Shown: positions 22,784 through 30,455 of the stretch, in pieces
Layout of the letters: the number at the start of each line of letters is the position of its first letter
How positions within the stretch are numbered: position 1 is the stretch's first letter
Source of the DNA: an uncultured Opitutia bacterium
GTDB lineage: Bacteria; Verrucomicrobiota; Verrucomicrobiia; Opitutales; Opitutaceae
Direction: 5' to 3'
DNA length: 38,422 bases
Assembly: GCA_903827245.1 (NCBI GenBank)
Contig: CAIKHO010000084.1
Span: 1-38,422, forward strand
Made by a program: the position numbers and the translations under genes
The notes under the pieces: model-generated
Database searches by the model: none
The model's input: only the letters and a program-made list of their open reading frames with translations
What the model was told of the DNA's origin: nothing

Positions 22784-23293
22784 ATGGTAACTGCGAACAC
22801 CGAACTGGCTTATAACAGCAAGATTGAGGGCGAAGTCATCGTCTCGCGGGCCGATGCGGTCATTAACTGGCTCCGTACCAGCTCCATCTGGCCGATGCCC
22901 ATGGGGTTGGCCTGCTGCGCGATCGAGCTTATGGGCGTGGCGGCCAGCCGGTTCGACATCGCCCGCTTCGGGGCCGAGGTCATGCGTTTTTCCCCGCGTC
23001 AGTCCGATTGCATGATCGTCGCGGGCACCGTCACCTACAAGATGGCCACGGCCGTCCGCCGCATCTACGACCAGATGGCCGAACCGAAATGGGTCATCGC
23101 CATGGGCGCCTGCGCCAGCTCCGGCGGCATGTACCGCAGCTACGCCGTGCTACAGGGCGTGGACCGCATCATTCCGGTCGACGTCTATGTCAGCGGCTGC
23201 CCCCCGCGGCCCGAAGCGTTGCTCGATGCCCTGATCAAGCTGCAGACCAAGATCAAACGGGAACCGTCGGCCAAAAACCTTCTCTCGGCCTGA
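22784..23293 (+). CDS. nuoB: NADH-quinone oxidoreductase subunit B
   Basis: 169 residues. It carries cluster N2, the last iron-sulfur centre before quinone, in the peripheral arm of complex I. The ligands are visible: Cys44-Cys45 ([11 protein letters not shown]), Cys110 ([10 protein letters not shown]) and Cys139 ([15 protein letters not shown]). ATG 22784 ([16 protein letters not shown]) fits the family start; the open frame runs further upstream only through the antisense of the tRNA. It is the first gene of the nuo operon here: nuoA, which usually precedes it, is absent, and the 218-base gap to the tRNA must hold the promoter. The stop TGA begins a 15-bp palindrome (TGACGCC-A-GGCGTCA, 23291-23305). 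Confidence 0.96.
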   Translation: MVTANTELAYNSKIEGEVIVSRADAVINWLRTSSIWPMPMGLACCAIELMGVAASRFDIARFGAEVMRFSPRQSDCMIVAGTVTYKMATAVRRIYDQMAEPKWVIAMGACASSGGMYRSYAVLQGVDRIIPVDVYVSGCPPRPEALLDALIKLQTKIKREPSAKNLLSA

Positions 23294-23327
23294 CGCCAGG
23301 CGTCACGTCACCCTGCCAAACGCCGCG

Positions 23328-23951
23328 ATGTCCGCCCCCGCCGACGCCACGACCGCCCTGAAGGCCCGCTTCCCGCAGGTGACCGACCGCGCCAGCCTCG
23401 ATCACCCGGCGGTCAACGTGCCGGCGGCGGATCTTCCCGTGGTGCTGCAATACCTGCGGGACGAGGTCGCCTTCGACCTGCTGGCCGACGTGACGGCGAT
23501 CGACTGGGCCGAGGGGGTCTCGCCCCGTTTCACGGCCGTTTACCACCTGTTTTCGACGGTGAGCCATGCCTATCTGCGCGTGGCCGCCAATTGCGTGAGC
23601 GACGAGGCGCCCGAGGTGCCCAGCGTGACCGCACTCTGGCCGGGCGCCAACTGGCACGAGCGCGAGGTTTACGACATGTTCGGGATCAAGTTCGCCGGGC
23701 ATCCCGACCTGCGCCGCATCCTCATGTGGGACGGCTATCCGCATTTCCCGCTGCGCAAGGAATTCCCGCTCGCGGGCATCGAGACGCCGCTGCCCGACCC
23801 CGACATCGTGGCCGAGACCGGGGCCAAGGCGATCGCCGCCCCGATGATGGGCGGGCCCTTCGTGGCCGCGCCGGGCGAGATCAACCTCACCGAGGCCGAG
23901 CCGCGGGCGAAGGACGAGAGCTGGAGCGAGCGGAAGGAGAAACCGGAGTGA
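23328..23951 (+). CDS. nuoC: NADH-quinone oxidoreductase subunit C
   Basis: 207 residues, the 30-kDa subunit that packs against NuoD at the quinone site. The family signature is present: HEREVYDMFGIKFAGHPDLR, then RILMWDGYPHFPLRKEFPL. The charged C-terminal tail (TEAEPRAKDESWSERKEKPE) is longer than minimal homologues. It is a separate gene, not fused to nuoD. The gap to nuoB is 34 bases; after it comes the first word-like inverted repeat. Confidence 0.95.
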   Translation: MSAPADATTALKARFPQVTDRASLDHPAVNVPAADLPVVLQYLRDEVAFDLLADVTAIDWAEGVSPRFTAVYHLFSTVSHAYLRVAANCVSDEAPEVPSVTALWPGANWHEREVYDMFGIKFAGHPDLRRILMWDGYPHFPLRKEFPLAGIETPLPDPDIVAETGAKAIAAPMMGGPFVAAPGEINLTEAEPRAKDESWSERKEKPE

Positions 23952-23956
23952 TTTTC

Positions 23957-24022
23957 ACAGGAGGAAACAGGGAAAACAGAGCTTTATGAACGACATTCTC
24001 GGTTACCTCCGTTCCCTCCTGT
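23957..24022. repeat. Word-like inverted repeat in the nuoC-nuoD gap (CAGGAGGAAACAGGG class)
   Basis: The purine-rich arm 23957-23981 (words ACAGGAGGAAACAGGG, AAAACAGAG) and the pyrimidine-rich arm 23998-24022 (CTCGGTTACCTCCG, TTCCCTCCTGT) are complementary at 19 of 25 positions. The right arm is followed directly by TAAAAAACT (24022-24030) and, eight bases later, by the nuoD ATG. No Shine-Dalgarno site is seen. Confidence 0.75.
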
Positions 24023-24038
24023 AAAAAACTGATTTTCG

Positions 24039-25277
24039 ATGGCCACTGATTTCGCATTTCCTGACACCGGCGCCAAGAGCGCGGCCGCCGTTGCCGCCCA
24101 AGAGTTCCAGACCGAGAAGATGTCCCTCTCGATGGGACCGTCGCACCCATCGACGCACGGGGTGCTGCGCATCCAGCTGGAACTCGACGGCGAGATCGTG
24201 ACGAAGGCGGACCCGGTCGTCGGCTACCTGCACCGTGGGGACGAGAAGATCGCGGAGAACATGACCTACAACCAGTTCGTGCCCTACACGGACCGGCTGG
24301 ATTACCTGGCGCCGCTCGCGAATAACATGGCCTACGCCATCGCGGTCGAGCGGCTGGCGAAGCTCGAAGTGCCGGCGCGCTGCCAGGCGATCCGCGTGAT
24401 CACGGCGGAGATGGCGCGCATCTCCGCCCACCTGCTCGGCCTCGGCGCCTACGGCATCGATGTCGGGGCGTGGACGGTGTTCCTGTACGCGTTCACCGAG
24501 CGCGAAAAGCTCTACAAGCTCTTCGAGGAGCTCACCGGCGCCCGTTTCACGACGAGCTACACCCGCATCGGTGGCGTGGCGCGCGACGTGCCCGAGGGCT
24601 GGACGGACCGGGCGGACGCGTTTTGCGACCAGTTCCTGCCGATCCTCGAGCAGATCCTCAATCTCCTCACGCGAAACAAGATCTTCATGGACCGCACGGT
24701 CGACGTGGGCGTGATCTCGCGCGAGGACGCCATCGCCTACGGCCTGACCGGCCCGAACCTGCGCGGCTCGGGCGTCCCGCTCGACCTGCGCAAGGACAAG
24801 CCCTACAGCGGCTACGAGCAGTACGAGTTCGACGTGCCGGTCGGAGCCAAGGGCGACTGCTACGACCGCTACCTCGTGCGCGGCGAGGAAATGCGCCAGT
24901 CGGTCCGCATCATCAAGCAGGCCATCGCGAAATTCCCGGGCGGGCCGTGGTATGCGACGGACGCGAAAAAGATCTTCGCCCCGCCTAAGGACAAGATCCT
25001 GACCTCGATGGAGGAGCTGATCCAGAACTTCATGCTCGTGACGGAGGGGCCGCAAATGCCGGCCGGCGAAGTGTACTTCGAGGCGGAAAACCCGAAGGGC
25101 GCGCTCGGCTTCTATGTCGTCAGCAAGGGTGGCGGTGTGCCTTGGCGCCTGAAGATCCGCGCTCCCTCGTTTTGCAATCTCTCGATCCTCCCGAAAGTCT
25201 GCGTCGGCGCCATGGTGTCCGACGTTGTCTCTATCCTCGGCTCGCTCGACTTCGTCATGGGCGAATGCGACCGGTGA
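24039..25277 (+). CDS. nuoD: NADH-quinone oxidoreductase subunit D
   Basis: 412 residues, the 49-kDa subunit forming the quinone-binding pocket. Hallmarks: LSMGPSHPSTHGVLRIQLEL with the quinone-site His, VGYLHRGDEKIAEN, YTDRLDYLAPLANNMAYAIA, RITAEMARISAHLLGLG-like helix (VITAEMARISAHLLGLGAYG) and the C-terminal DVVSILGSLDFVMGECDR. The N-terminal extension of about 25 residues (MATDFAFPDTGAKSAAAVAA) is not conserved. Start ATG 24039 is eight bases behind a TAAAAAACT box. Confidence 0.96.
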   Translation: MATDFAFPDTGAKSAAAVAAQEFQTEKMSLSMGPSHPSTHGVLRIQLELDGEIVTKADPVVGYLHRGDEKIAENMTYNQFVPYTDRLDYLAPLANNMAYAIAVERLAKLEVPARCQAIRVITAEMARISAHLLGLGAYGIDVGAWTVFLYAFTEREKLYKLFEELTGARFTTSYTRIGGVARDVPEGWTDRADAFCDQFLPILEQILNLLTRNKIFMDRTVDVGVISREDAIAYGLTGPNLRGSGVPLDLRKDKPYSGYEQYEFDVPVGAKGDCYDRYLVRGEEMRQSVRIIKQAIAKFPGGPWYATDAKKIFAPPKDKILTSMEELIQNFMLVTEGPQMPAGEVYFEAENPKGALGFYVVSKGGGVPWRLKIRAPSFCNLSILPKVCVGAMVSDVVSILGSLDFVMGECDR

Positions 25278-25286
25278 CAAATTTTT

Positions 25287-25372
25287 GCCACAGGGACACG
25301 AGGAGTACAGAGAATGAAATTTAAAATCGAACCAATGCCGGCTTCCCTCCGTGGCCTCTGTGCCTTCGTGGC
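25287..25372. repeat. Word-like inverted repeat in the nuoD-nuoE gap (CCACAGGGACACGAGG class)
   Basis: Left arm 25287-25313 (GCCACAGGGACACGAGGAG then TACAGAGA) and right arm 25346-25372 (CCTCCGTGGCCTCTGTG then CCTTCGTGGC) match as reverse complements at 15 of 27 positions, best at the outer ends. The right arm ends six bases before the nuoE ATG. Confidence 0.65.
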
Positions 25373-25378
25373 CCAAAC

Positions 25379-25867
25379 ATGAATCTCAAGTCCGCCACAC
25401 TCCAAGCCATCGACGAGGTGATCACGCATTACCCGTCGAAGCGCAGCGCCACGCTGCCGCTGCTGCACCTGATCCAGGAGGATGTCGGCTACATTCCCGA
25501 GGACGCGATCCCGTGGATCGCCGCGAAACTCGAGATCCAGCCGATCAACGTATACGAGGTGGTCACGTTCTACCCGATGTTCCGGCGCAAGCCGATCGGC
25601 CGGCGCCACATCAAGGTCTGCCGCACGCTCTCCTGCGCGCTGCTCGGCGGCTACAAGACCTGCGCCGCCTTCGAGCAGGAGTTCAACACCCATCGCGGCG
25701 AGGTCTCGCCCGATGGCGAGGTGACGATCGACTTCGTCGAGTGCCTCGCCAGCTGCGGCACCGCCCCGGTCGTGCTGATCGACGACGACCTCCACGAGAA
25801 GGTCGACGGGGCCAAGGCGAAGCAACTGAGCGACCAGATCAAGCAGGAAGCCGCTACCCGCCGCTGA
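25379..25867 (+). CDS. nuoE: NADH-quinone oxidoreductase subunit E
   Basis: 162 residues, the 24-kDa thioredoxin-like subunit of the NADH dehydrogenase module with cluster N1a. The four ligands are Cys81 and Cys86 (CRTLSC) and Cys122 and Cys126 (VECLASCGTAP), spaced C-x4-C-x35-C-x3-C as expected. The N-terminal helical region (HLIQEDVGYIPEDAIPWIAA) and VYEVVTFYPMF are typical. The gap to nuoF is 41 bases and made of CGTAAAT repeats. Confidence 0.95.
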   Translation: MNLKSATLQAIDEVITHYPSKRSATLPLLHLIQEDVGYIPEDAIPWIAAKLEIQPINVYEVVTFYPMFRRKPIGRRHIKVCRTLSCALLGGYKTCAAFEQEFNTHRGEVSPDGEVTIDFVECLASCGTAPVVLIDDDLHEKVDGAKAKQLSDQIKQEAATRR

Positions 25868-25873
25868 CCCATT

Positions 25874-25901
25874 CGTAAATCGTAAATTCGACCTCGTAAA
25901 T
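25874..25901. repeat. CGTAAAT direct repeats in the nuoE-nuoF gap
   Basis: CGTAAAT occurs at 25874-25880, 25881-25887 and 25895-25901, filling the only A+T-rich stretch of the gap and ending seven bases before the nuoF ATG. It is a further word class, present only as direct repeats. Confidence 0.65.
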
Positions 25902-25908
25902 TTCCTCC

Positions 25909-27270
25909 ATGCCCGCCCCCGCCCAACGCCGCCTGATCTTCGCTCATATCGATGAGCCCGGCTACACCAACGACCTCGCCTGCTACCTCAGGCACGGCGG
26001 GTACGAGGTGCTGAAGAAGGCGGTCACGCGCAAGCCGGAGGAACTCATCGACGAGGTGAAGAAATCCGGCCTCCGTGGCCGCGGCGGAGCGGGCTTTCCC
26101 TGCGGTGTGAAGTGGGGGCTGGTCGACCGCAAGAGCGGCAAGCCGATCTACCTCATCGTCAACGCCGACGAGTCCGAGCCCGGCACGTTCAAGGACCGCT
26201 ACATCATGCACCAGGACCCTCACCAGTTGATCGAGGGCACCATGATCTCGTGCTTCGCGAACAACGTGAAGCAGGCCTACATCTACATCCGCGGCGAGAT
26301 GCCGCACGGCGCGCGGATTCTGGAAAAGGCGATTGCCGAGGCGCGCGCGGCGAATTTTGTCGGGCCGAACATCCTTGGCACGAGCTACAGCTGCGAGATC
26401 TTCGTCCACCGCGGCGCCGGCGCCTACATCTGCGGCGAGGAGACCGGCCTGATCGAGTCGCTCGAGGGCAAGCGCGCCAACCCGCGCATCAAGCCCCCGT
26501 ATTTCCCCGCCGTCCTTGGGCTCTACCAGTGCCCGACGATCGTGAACAACGTCGAGACGCTCTGCCACGTGAAGTACATCGCCGAGCACGGCGGCGAGGC
26601 CTACACGAAGATCGGCACGCCCGGGAACACCGGCACCCGCATTTTCTGCGTCTCCGGCCACGTGCAGCGCCCCGGCTACTACGAGTTCGAGGCCGGCAGG
26701 ATCACCTTGGGTCAGCTGCTTAACGAGGTCTGCGGCGGCCCGCTGCCGGGCCGCACGTTCAAGGCCGTCATTCCTGGCGGCTCCTCGGCCAAGATCATGC
26801 GCTTCGGCGAGCGCTACAAGGGCAAGCGCAAGGTCGGCGCCGAGATGGTCGACTACGACTGGGGCGTCGAGGACGTCCCGATGGACTTCGATTCGCTCGC
26901 GATGATCGGCACCATGGGCGGCTCCGGCGGCGTGATCGTGATGGACGACTCCGTCAACATGGTCGAGGCGCTGGCCAACATCAACGCGTTCTACTCGCAC
27001 GAGAGCTGCGGCCAGTGCACACCTTGCCGCGAGGGCGCACTCTGGATGAAAAAGATCACCACGCGCATGGTGCACGGCCACGCGCGCCCCGAGGACGCCG
27101 CGCTGCTCAAGAGCGTGGCCGACCAGATTCCCGGCCGCACGATCTGCGCCTTCGGCGAGGCCTGCTCCTGGCCGACCCAGAGCTTCATCGCGAAGTTCGG
27201 CGATGAATTTAAGCAATATCCCGAGGCCAAGAAGACCGCGAAGCCCGCCGATGCGCCGGCGCTTATTTAA
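25909..27270 (+). CDS. nuoF: NADH-quinone oxidoreductase subunit F
   Basis: 453 residues, the 51-kDa subunit that binds FMN and NADH and holds cluster N3. The glycine-rich loop GLRGRGGAGFP (residues 55-64) and NADESEPGTFKDRYIM form the flavin site; AYICGEETGLIESLEGKRA is the NADH/FMN region. Cluster ligands are Cys367, Cys370 and Cys373 (ESCGQCTPCREG) and Cys413 (TICAFGE). The start at ATG 25909 follows the CGTAAAT repeats with no ribosome site. Confidence 0.96.
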   Translation: MPAPAQRRLIFAHIDEPGYTNDLACYLRHGGYEVLKKAVTRKPEELIDEVKKSGLRGRGGAGFPCGVKWGLVDRKSGKPIYLIVNADESEPGTFKDRYIMHQDPHQLIEGTMISCFANNVKQAYIYIRGEMPHGARILEKAIAEARAANFVGPNILGTSYSCEIFVHRGAGAYICGEETGLIESLEGKRANPRIKPPYFPAVLGLYQCPTIVNNVETLCHVKYIAEHGGEAYTKIGTPGNTGTRIFCVSGHVQRPGYYEFEAGRITLGQLLNEVCGGPLPGRTFKAVIPGGSSAKIMRFGERYKGKRKVGAEMVDYDWGVEDVPMDFDSLAMIGTMGGSGGVIVMDDSVNMVEALANINAFYSHESCGQCTPCREGALWMKKITTRMVHGHARPEDAALLKSVADQIPGRTICAFGEACSWPTQSFIAKFGDEFKQYPEAKKTAKPADAPALI

Positions 27271-27274
27271 TTTG

Positions 27275-27362
27275 AACAGAAACAAACGAAGAAAACGAAG
27301 CGACAACGTACGCCTCCAACCAAGCGCCATAACTTAAGTCCATCCCTTCGTTACCTTCTGTT
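27275..27362. repeat. Word-like inverted repeat in the nuoF-nuoG gap (AACAGAAACAAACGAAG class)
   Basis: The left arm 27275-27300 repeats the word AAACGAAG; the right arm 27346-27362 (CTTCGTTACCTTCTGTT) is complementary to the first 17 bases of the left arm at 14 positions. TAAAAAACT follows at 27362-27370, seven bases before the nuoG ATG. It is related in wording to the nuoC-nuoD repeat. Confidence 0.75.
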
Positions 27363-27377
27363 AAAAAACTTTCCGCA

Positions 27378-29123
27378 ATGATCGCTCCGCCCAAACCCGA
27401 ACTCGTCACCGTCAACATCGACGGCCGGGAGATCGCCGTGCCCAAGGGCACCAACGTGATCGAGGCTGCCCGCCTGGTGGGCGTCGATGTGCCGCATTAT
27501 TGCTACCACCCGAAGCTGACCGTCGTCGGCAACTGCCGGATGTGCCTGATCGAAATGGGCATGCCGGCGGTCGATCCCGCCACGAAGACGCCGATCATCG
27601 ATCCCGCGACAGGCAAGCAGAAGATCAACTGGATCCCGCGCCCTCAGATCGGCTGCGGTACCAATGCCTCGCCCGGCCTGCACATCCGCACGACCTCGCC
27701 ACTGGTGAAGGACTGCCGCGAGGGCGTGATGGAGTTCCTCCTCATCAACCACCCGCTGGACTGCCCGATCTGCGACCAGGCCGGCGAGTGCAAGCTGCAG
27801 GAGCAGGCTACCGGGTACGGTCGCGGCTATTCTCGCTTCGTCGAGCAGAAGAACGTAAAACCCAAGCGCACACTGCTCGGGCCGCGCGTCATGCTCGACG
27901 ACGAGCGCTGCGTCCTCTGCTCGCGCTGCATCCGCTTCTCCAAGGAGATTGCGCATGACGACGTGCTCGGCTTCATCGACCGTGGCAGTCATTCGACGCT
28001 GACCTGTTATCCGGGAAAGAAGCTGGAGAACAATTACTCGCTCAACACGGTCGACATCTGTCCCGTCGGTGCGCTCACCAGCACGGATTTCCGCTTCAAG
28101 ATGCGCGTGTGGTTCCTCAAGCAGACCAACAGCATCGATGCCGAGTCCTCCGTCGGCGCCAACACGGTCGTCTGGTCGCGCGAGGGCGCGATCTACCGCA
28201 TCACGCCGCGGCGCAACGACGACGTGAACGATACCTGGATGGCCGACACCGGCCGCGTGCTCTACAAGCAGGTCAGGGCCGACAACCGCCTCGCCGCCGT
28301 GAAGGTCGGCGGCAACGACAGTGGCCTCGACATCGCGGTCAACACCGCGGCCGAGCTTTTCAAGGCTGGGGGCGTCGTTGTCGTCGGTTCCGGCCGCAGC
28401 TCGGTCGAGGAGCAGTTTCTCACGAAGAAACTCGCCGCTGCGCTCAAAGCTTCGACCCATCTCGTTAGCCGGGTGGGGGAGGGCGACAAGCTCCTTGTCT
28501 CCGCCGACCGCAATCCGAATGTGCGCGGGGCGCTGGTCACCGGTTTGATCGCCGCACTGCCGGCTGCTGGAGACGTCGCCGCCCCATCTGCATCCGCCAT
28601 CCGGATCGGCGGGCTCGCGGCCCTCGCCGCGGACATCGACTCTGGCAAGGTGAAGACCGTCGTCTCGATCGGCGAGGACCTCGCCGAGGCCGGCCTGACC
28701 GCCGCGCAGCTCGCCAAGGTCGCCATCGTTTATCTCGGCACCCACGCCAACGCCACCAGCGCTGCGGCACGCGTGGTGTTCCCGACGCTGACGATCTTCG
28801 AGAAGAGCGGCACCTTCGTGAACCAGCAGTTCCGCATCCAGAAATTCCTGAAGGCGGTTCCAGGCCCAACGGGCCTGCCCGACGACCTCGTGGTTCTTGC
28901 CAAGCTCGCTTCCGCCGCAGGCTCTTCCGTGCCTTCCGAGATCAACGCCCTCTGGAAACTCATCGCGGCGGAAATCCCCGCGCTCGGCACGATGACCTTC
29001 GCGAATCTTCCCGAGACCGGCCTACTGCTTGACGCCACGCCGTGGTCCGGCCTGCCCTTCGTCGAGGGCGAGACACTGCATTACAAGCCGGCGAAGGCGG
29101 CGCAGTTGGTAGTTGGCAGTTAG
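27378..29123 (+). CDS. nuoG: NADH-quinone oxidoreductase subunit G
   Basis: 581 residues, the 75-kDa electron-wire subunit. Cluster motifs in order: [2Fe-2S] N1b (HYCYHPKLTVVGNCRMC ... IGCGT), N5 with its His ligand (NHPLDCPICDQAGECKLQ) and N4 (CVLCSRCIRFSKEI ... DICPVGAL). The additional N7 ligands of E. coli NuoG are not evident. The C-terminal molybdopterin-fold domain is shortened (about residues 260-560), so the chain is well below the 700-900 residues of many NuoG proteins. The last six residues, QLVVGS, and the stop are encoded by the repeat arm that fills the next gap. Confidence 0.94.
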   Translation: MIAPPKPELVTVNIDGREIAVPKGTNVIEAARLVGVDVPHYCYHPKLTVVGNCRMCLIEMGMPAVDPATKTPIIDPATGKQKINWIPRPQIGCGTNASPGLHIRTTSPLVKDCREGVMEFLLINHPLDCPICDQAGECKLQEQATGYGRGYSRFVEQKNVKPKRTLLGPRVMLDDERCVLCSRCIRFSKEIAHDDVLGFIDRGSHSTLTCYPGKKLENNYSLNTVDICPVGALTSTDFRFKMRVWFLKQTNSIDAESSVGANTVVWSREGAIYRITPRRNDDVNDTWMADTGRVLYKQVRADNRLAAVKVGGNDSGLDIAVNTAAELFKAGGVVVVGSGRSSVEEQFLTKKLAAALKASTHLVSRVGEGDKLLVSADRNPNVRGALVTGLIAALPAAGDVAAPSASAIRIGGLAALAADIDSGKVKTVVSIGEDLAEAGLTAAQLAKVAIVYLGTHANATSAAARVVFPTLTIFEKSGTFVNQQFRIQKFLKAVPGPTGLPDDLVVLAKLASAAGSSVPSEINALWKLIAAEIPALGTMTFANLPETGLLLDATPWSGLPFVEGETLHYKPAKAAQLVVGS

Positions 29124-29187
29124 TAATTAGTACGATCCTCGCTTCGGCCATTCCGCCACTAACTACCAACTCTCAAATCCCAACTAC
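29104..29187. repeat. Word-like inverted repeat at the nuoG-nuoH boundary (AGTTGGTAGTTGG class)
   Basis: The left arm 29104-29131 (AGTTGGTAGTTGGCAGTTAG, TAATTAGT) lies partly inside nuoG and supplies its stop codon. The right arm 29158-29187 (ACTAACTACCAACT, CTCAAATCCCAACTAC) is complementary at 22 of 28 positions and ends eight bases before the nuoH ATG. Confidence 0.75.
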
Positions 29188-29195
29188 TTTTCCGG

Positions 29196-30353
29196 ATGGA
29201 TTTCTTCTTCCAACTTCCCCTCTGGATTCAGGGCGCCGTCAAGGGCCTTGCGGTCATCGCCGTGCTCTTCCCTCTGGCGGCCGCCTGCTCGATGGCGGAG
29301 CGCAAGATTTCCGCGTGGATCCAGGGTCGGCCCGGTCCCAACCGCACCGTCGTGCCGTGGCTCGCCGGGATTCCGATCATCATCCCCTTTCTCCAGCGGC
29401 TGGGTGTATTCCAGCTCGCGGCCGACGGCGGCAAGTTCGTGTTCAAGGAGGACGTGGTCCCGGGCCACGTGAACAAGCTCTATTTCATCGCGGCGCCCAT
29501 CCTCGCGATGATCCCCGCGCTTTCGACCATCACGATCGTGCCGTTCGGCGCCTACTTTGACTCGGCCGGCCAGCTCGTCCCGCTCGTGCTTGCCAATGTC
29601 GATATCGGGCTGCTCGCCGTCCTCGCGATCTCCTCGCTCGGGGTCTACTCGGTCATCCTCGCCGGCTGGGCCTCGAACTCGAAGTATCCCTTTCTCGGCA
29701 GCATCCGCGCCTCGGCGCAGCTTATCTCCTATGAGCTTTCGATGACGCTGTCCGTGCTGCCCGTTTTCCTCTGGGTCAACGCCCCCGGCGGCCAGGGCAC
29801 GCTCAGCCTCTTCGCCGTCGTGCAGGCGCAGAGCGGCACGGGCTTTTTCAACGGCCTCTGGCTCGGGATCTGGATGCCGGTGTCGGCCTTCATCTTCCTC
29901 GTCGCCCTGTTCGCCGAGACCAACCGCCAGCCCTTCGACATGGCGGAATCCGAGGCCGATCTCGTCGGCGGTTTCCACACGGAGTACGGCGCGTTCAAGT
30001 GGTCGCTCTTCTTCGTTGCGGAGTACGCCCACATGATCGTCGGCTCGGGCGTCTTCACGCTGCTCTTCCTTGGTGGCTGGAACCCGCTGCCGTGGATCCC
30101 GCTCACCCGCGTGGTGCACGGGCTCAGTCACTGGATCAGCTTCGCCGGCCACCCGCTGTTCATGGGCGTGCTCGGCGTCCTGATCTTCCTCGGGAAGGTC
30201 GGGTTCTTCATCTTTTTCTTCATGTGGATCCGCTGGACACTCCCGCGTTTCCGCTACGACCAGATCATGAAGCTCGGCTGGCAGAAGCTCCTCCCGCTGG
30301 CCATTGGCAACCTTGTCTTCTACGCGCTGCTGATCGCGCTGATTCAAAAATAA
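29196..30353 (+). CDS. nuoH: NADH-quinone oxidoreductase subunit H
   Basis: 385 residues with eight or nine membrane helices; it forms the quinone channel at the foot of the peripheral arm. Signatures: AERKISAWIQGRPGPNRT, YSVILAGWASNSKYPFLGSI, RASAQLISYELSM, and AETNRQPFDMAESEADLVGG with the acidic residues of the quinone channel loop. The loop after GRPGPNR carries an unusual insertion (IIIPFLQRLGVFQLAADGGK and FVFKEDVVPG). Start ATG 29196 gives MDFFFQLPLWIQG. Confidence 0.95.
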   Translation: MDFFFQLPLWIQGAVKGLAVIAVLFPLAAACSMAERKISAWIQGRPGPNRTVVPWLAGIPIIIPFLQRLGVFQLAADGGKFVFKEDVVPGHVNKLYFIAAPILAMIPALSTITIVPFGAYFDSAGQLVPLVLANVDIGLLAVLAISSLGVYSVILAGWASNSKYPFLGSIRASAQLISYELSMTLSVLPVFLWVNAPGGQGTLSLFAVVQAQSGTGFFNGLWLGIWMPVSAFIFLVALFAETNRQPFDMAESEADLVGGFHTEYGAFKWSLFFVAEYAHMIVGSGVFTLLFLGGWNPLPWIPLTRVVHGLSHWISFAGHPLFMGVLGVLIFLGKVGFFIFFFMWIRWTLPRFRYDQIMKLGWQKLLPLAIGNLVFYALLIALIQK

Positions 30354-30358
30354 CTTTG

Positions 30359-30437
30359 GCCACGGATTACACTGATGAACACTGATATTGGAAACCGGCG
30401 GCCCGTATGATCCGGGCCCATCAGTGAAATCCGTGGC
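30359..30437. repeat. Word-like inverted repeat in the nuoH-nuoI gap (CACGGATTACACTGAT class)
   Basis: The left arm 30359-30386 contains ACACTGATGAACACTGAT; the right arm 30420-30437 is complementary to the first 18 bases of the left arm at 17 positions. A second small hairpin, GGCCCG with CGGGCC, lies in the loop. TAAAAAACT follows at 30438-30446, nine bases before the nuoI ATG. Confidence 0.8.
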
Positions 30438-30455
30438 TAAAAAACTTCTTTTTTC

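Noticed and set aside
25874-25901. CGTAAAT repeats as a CRISPR or binding-site array
   Set aside because: Seven-base units without regular spacers, and no cas gene; they fit the word-repeat series of the nuo gaps instead.
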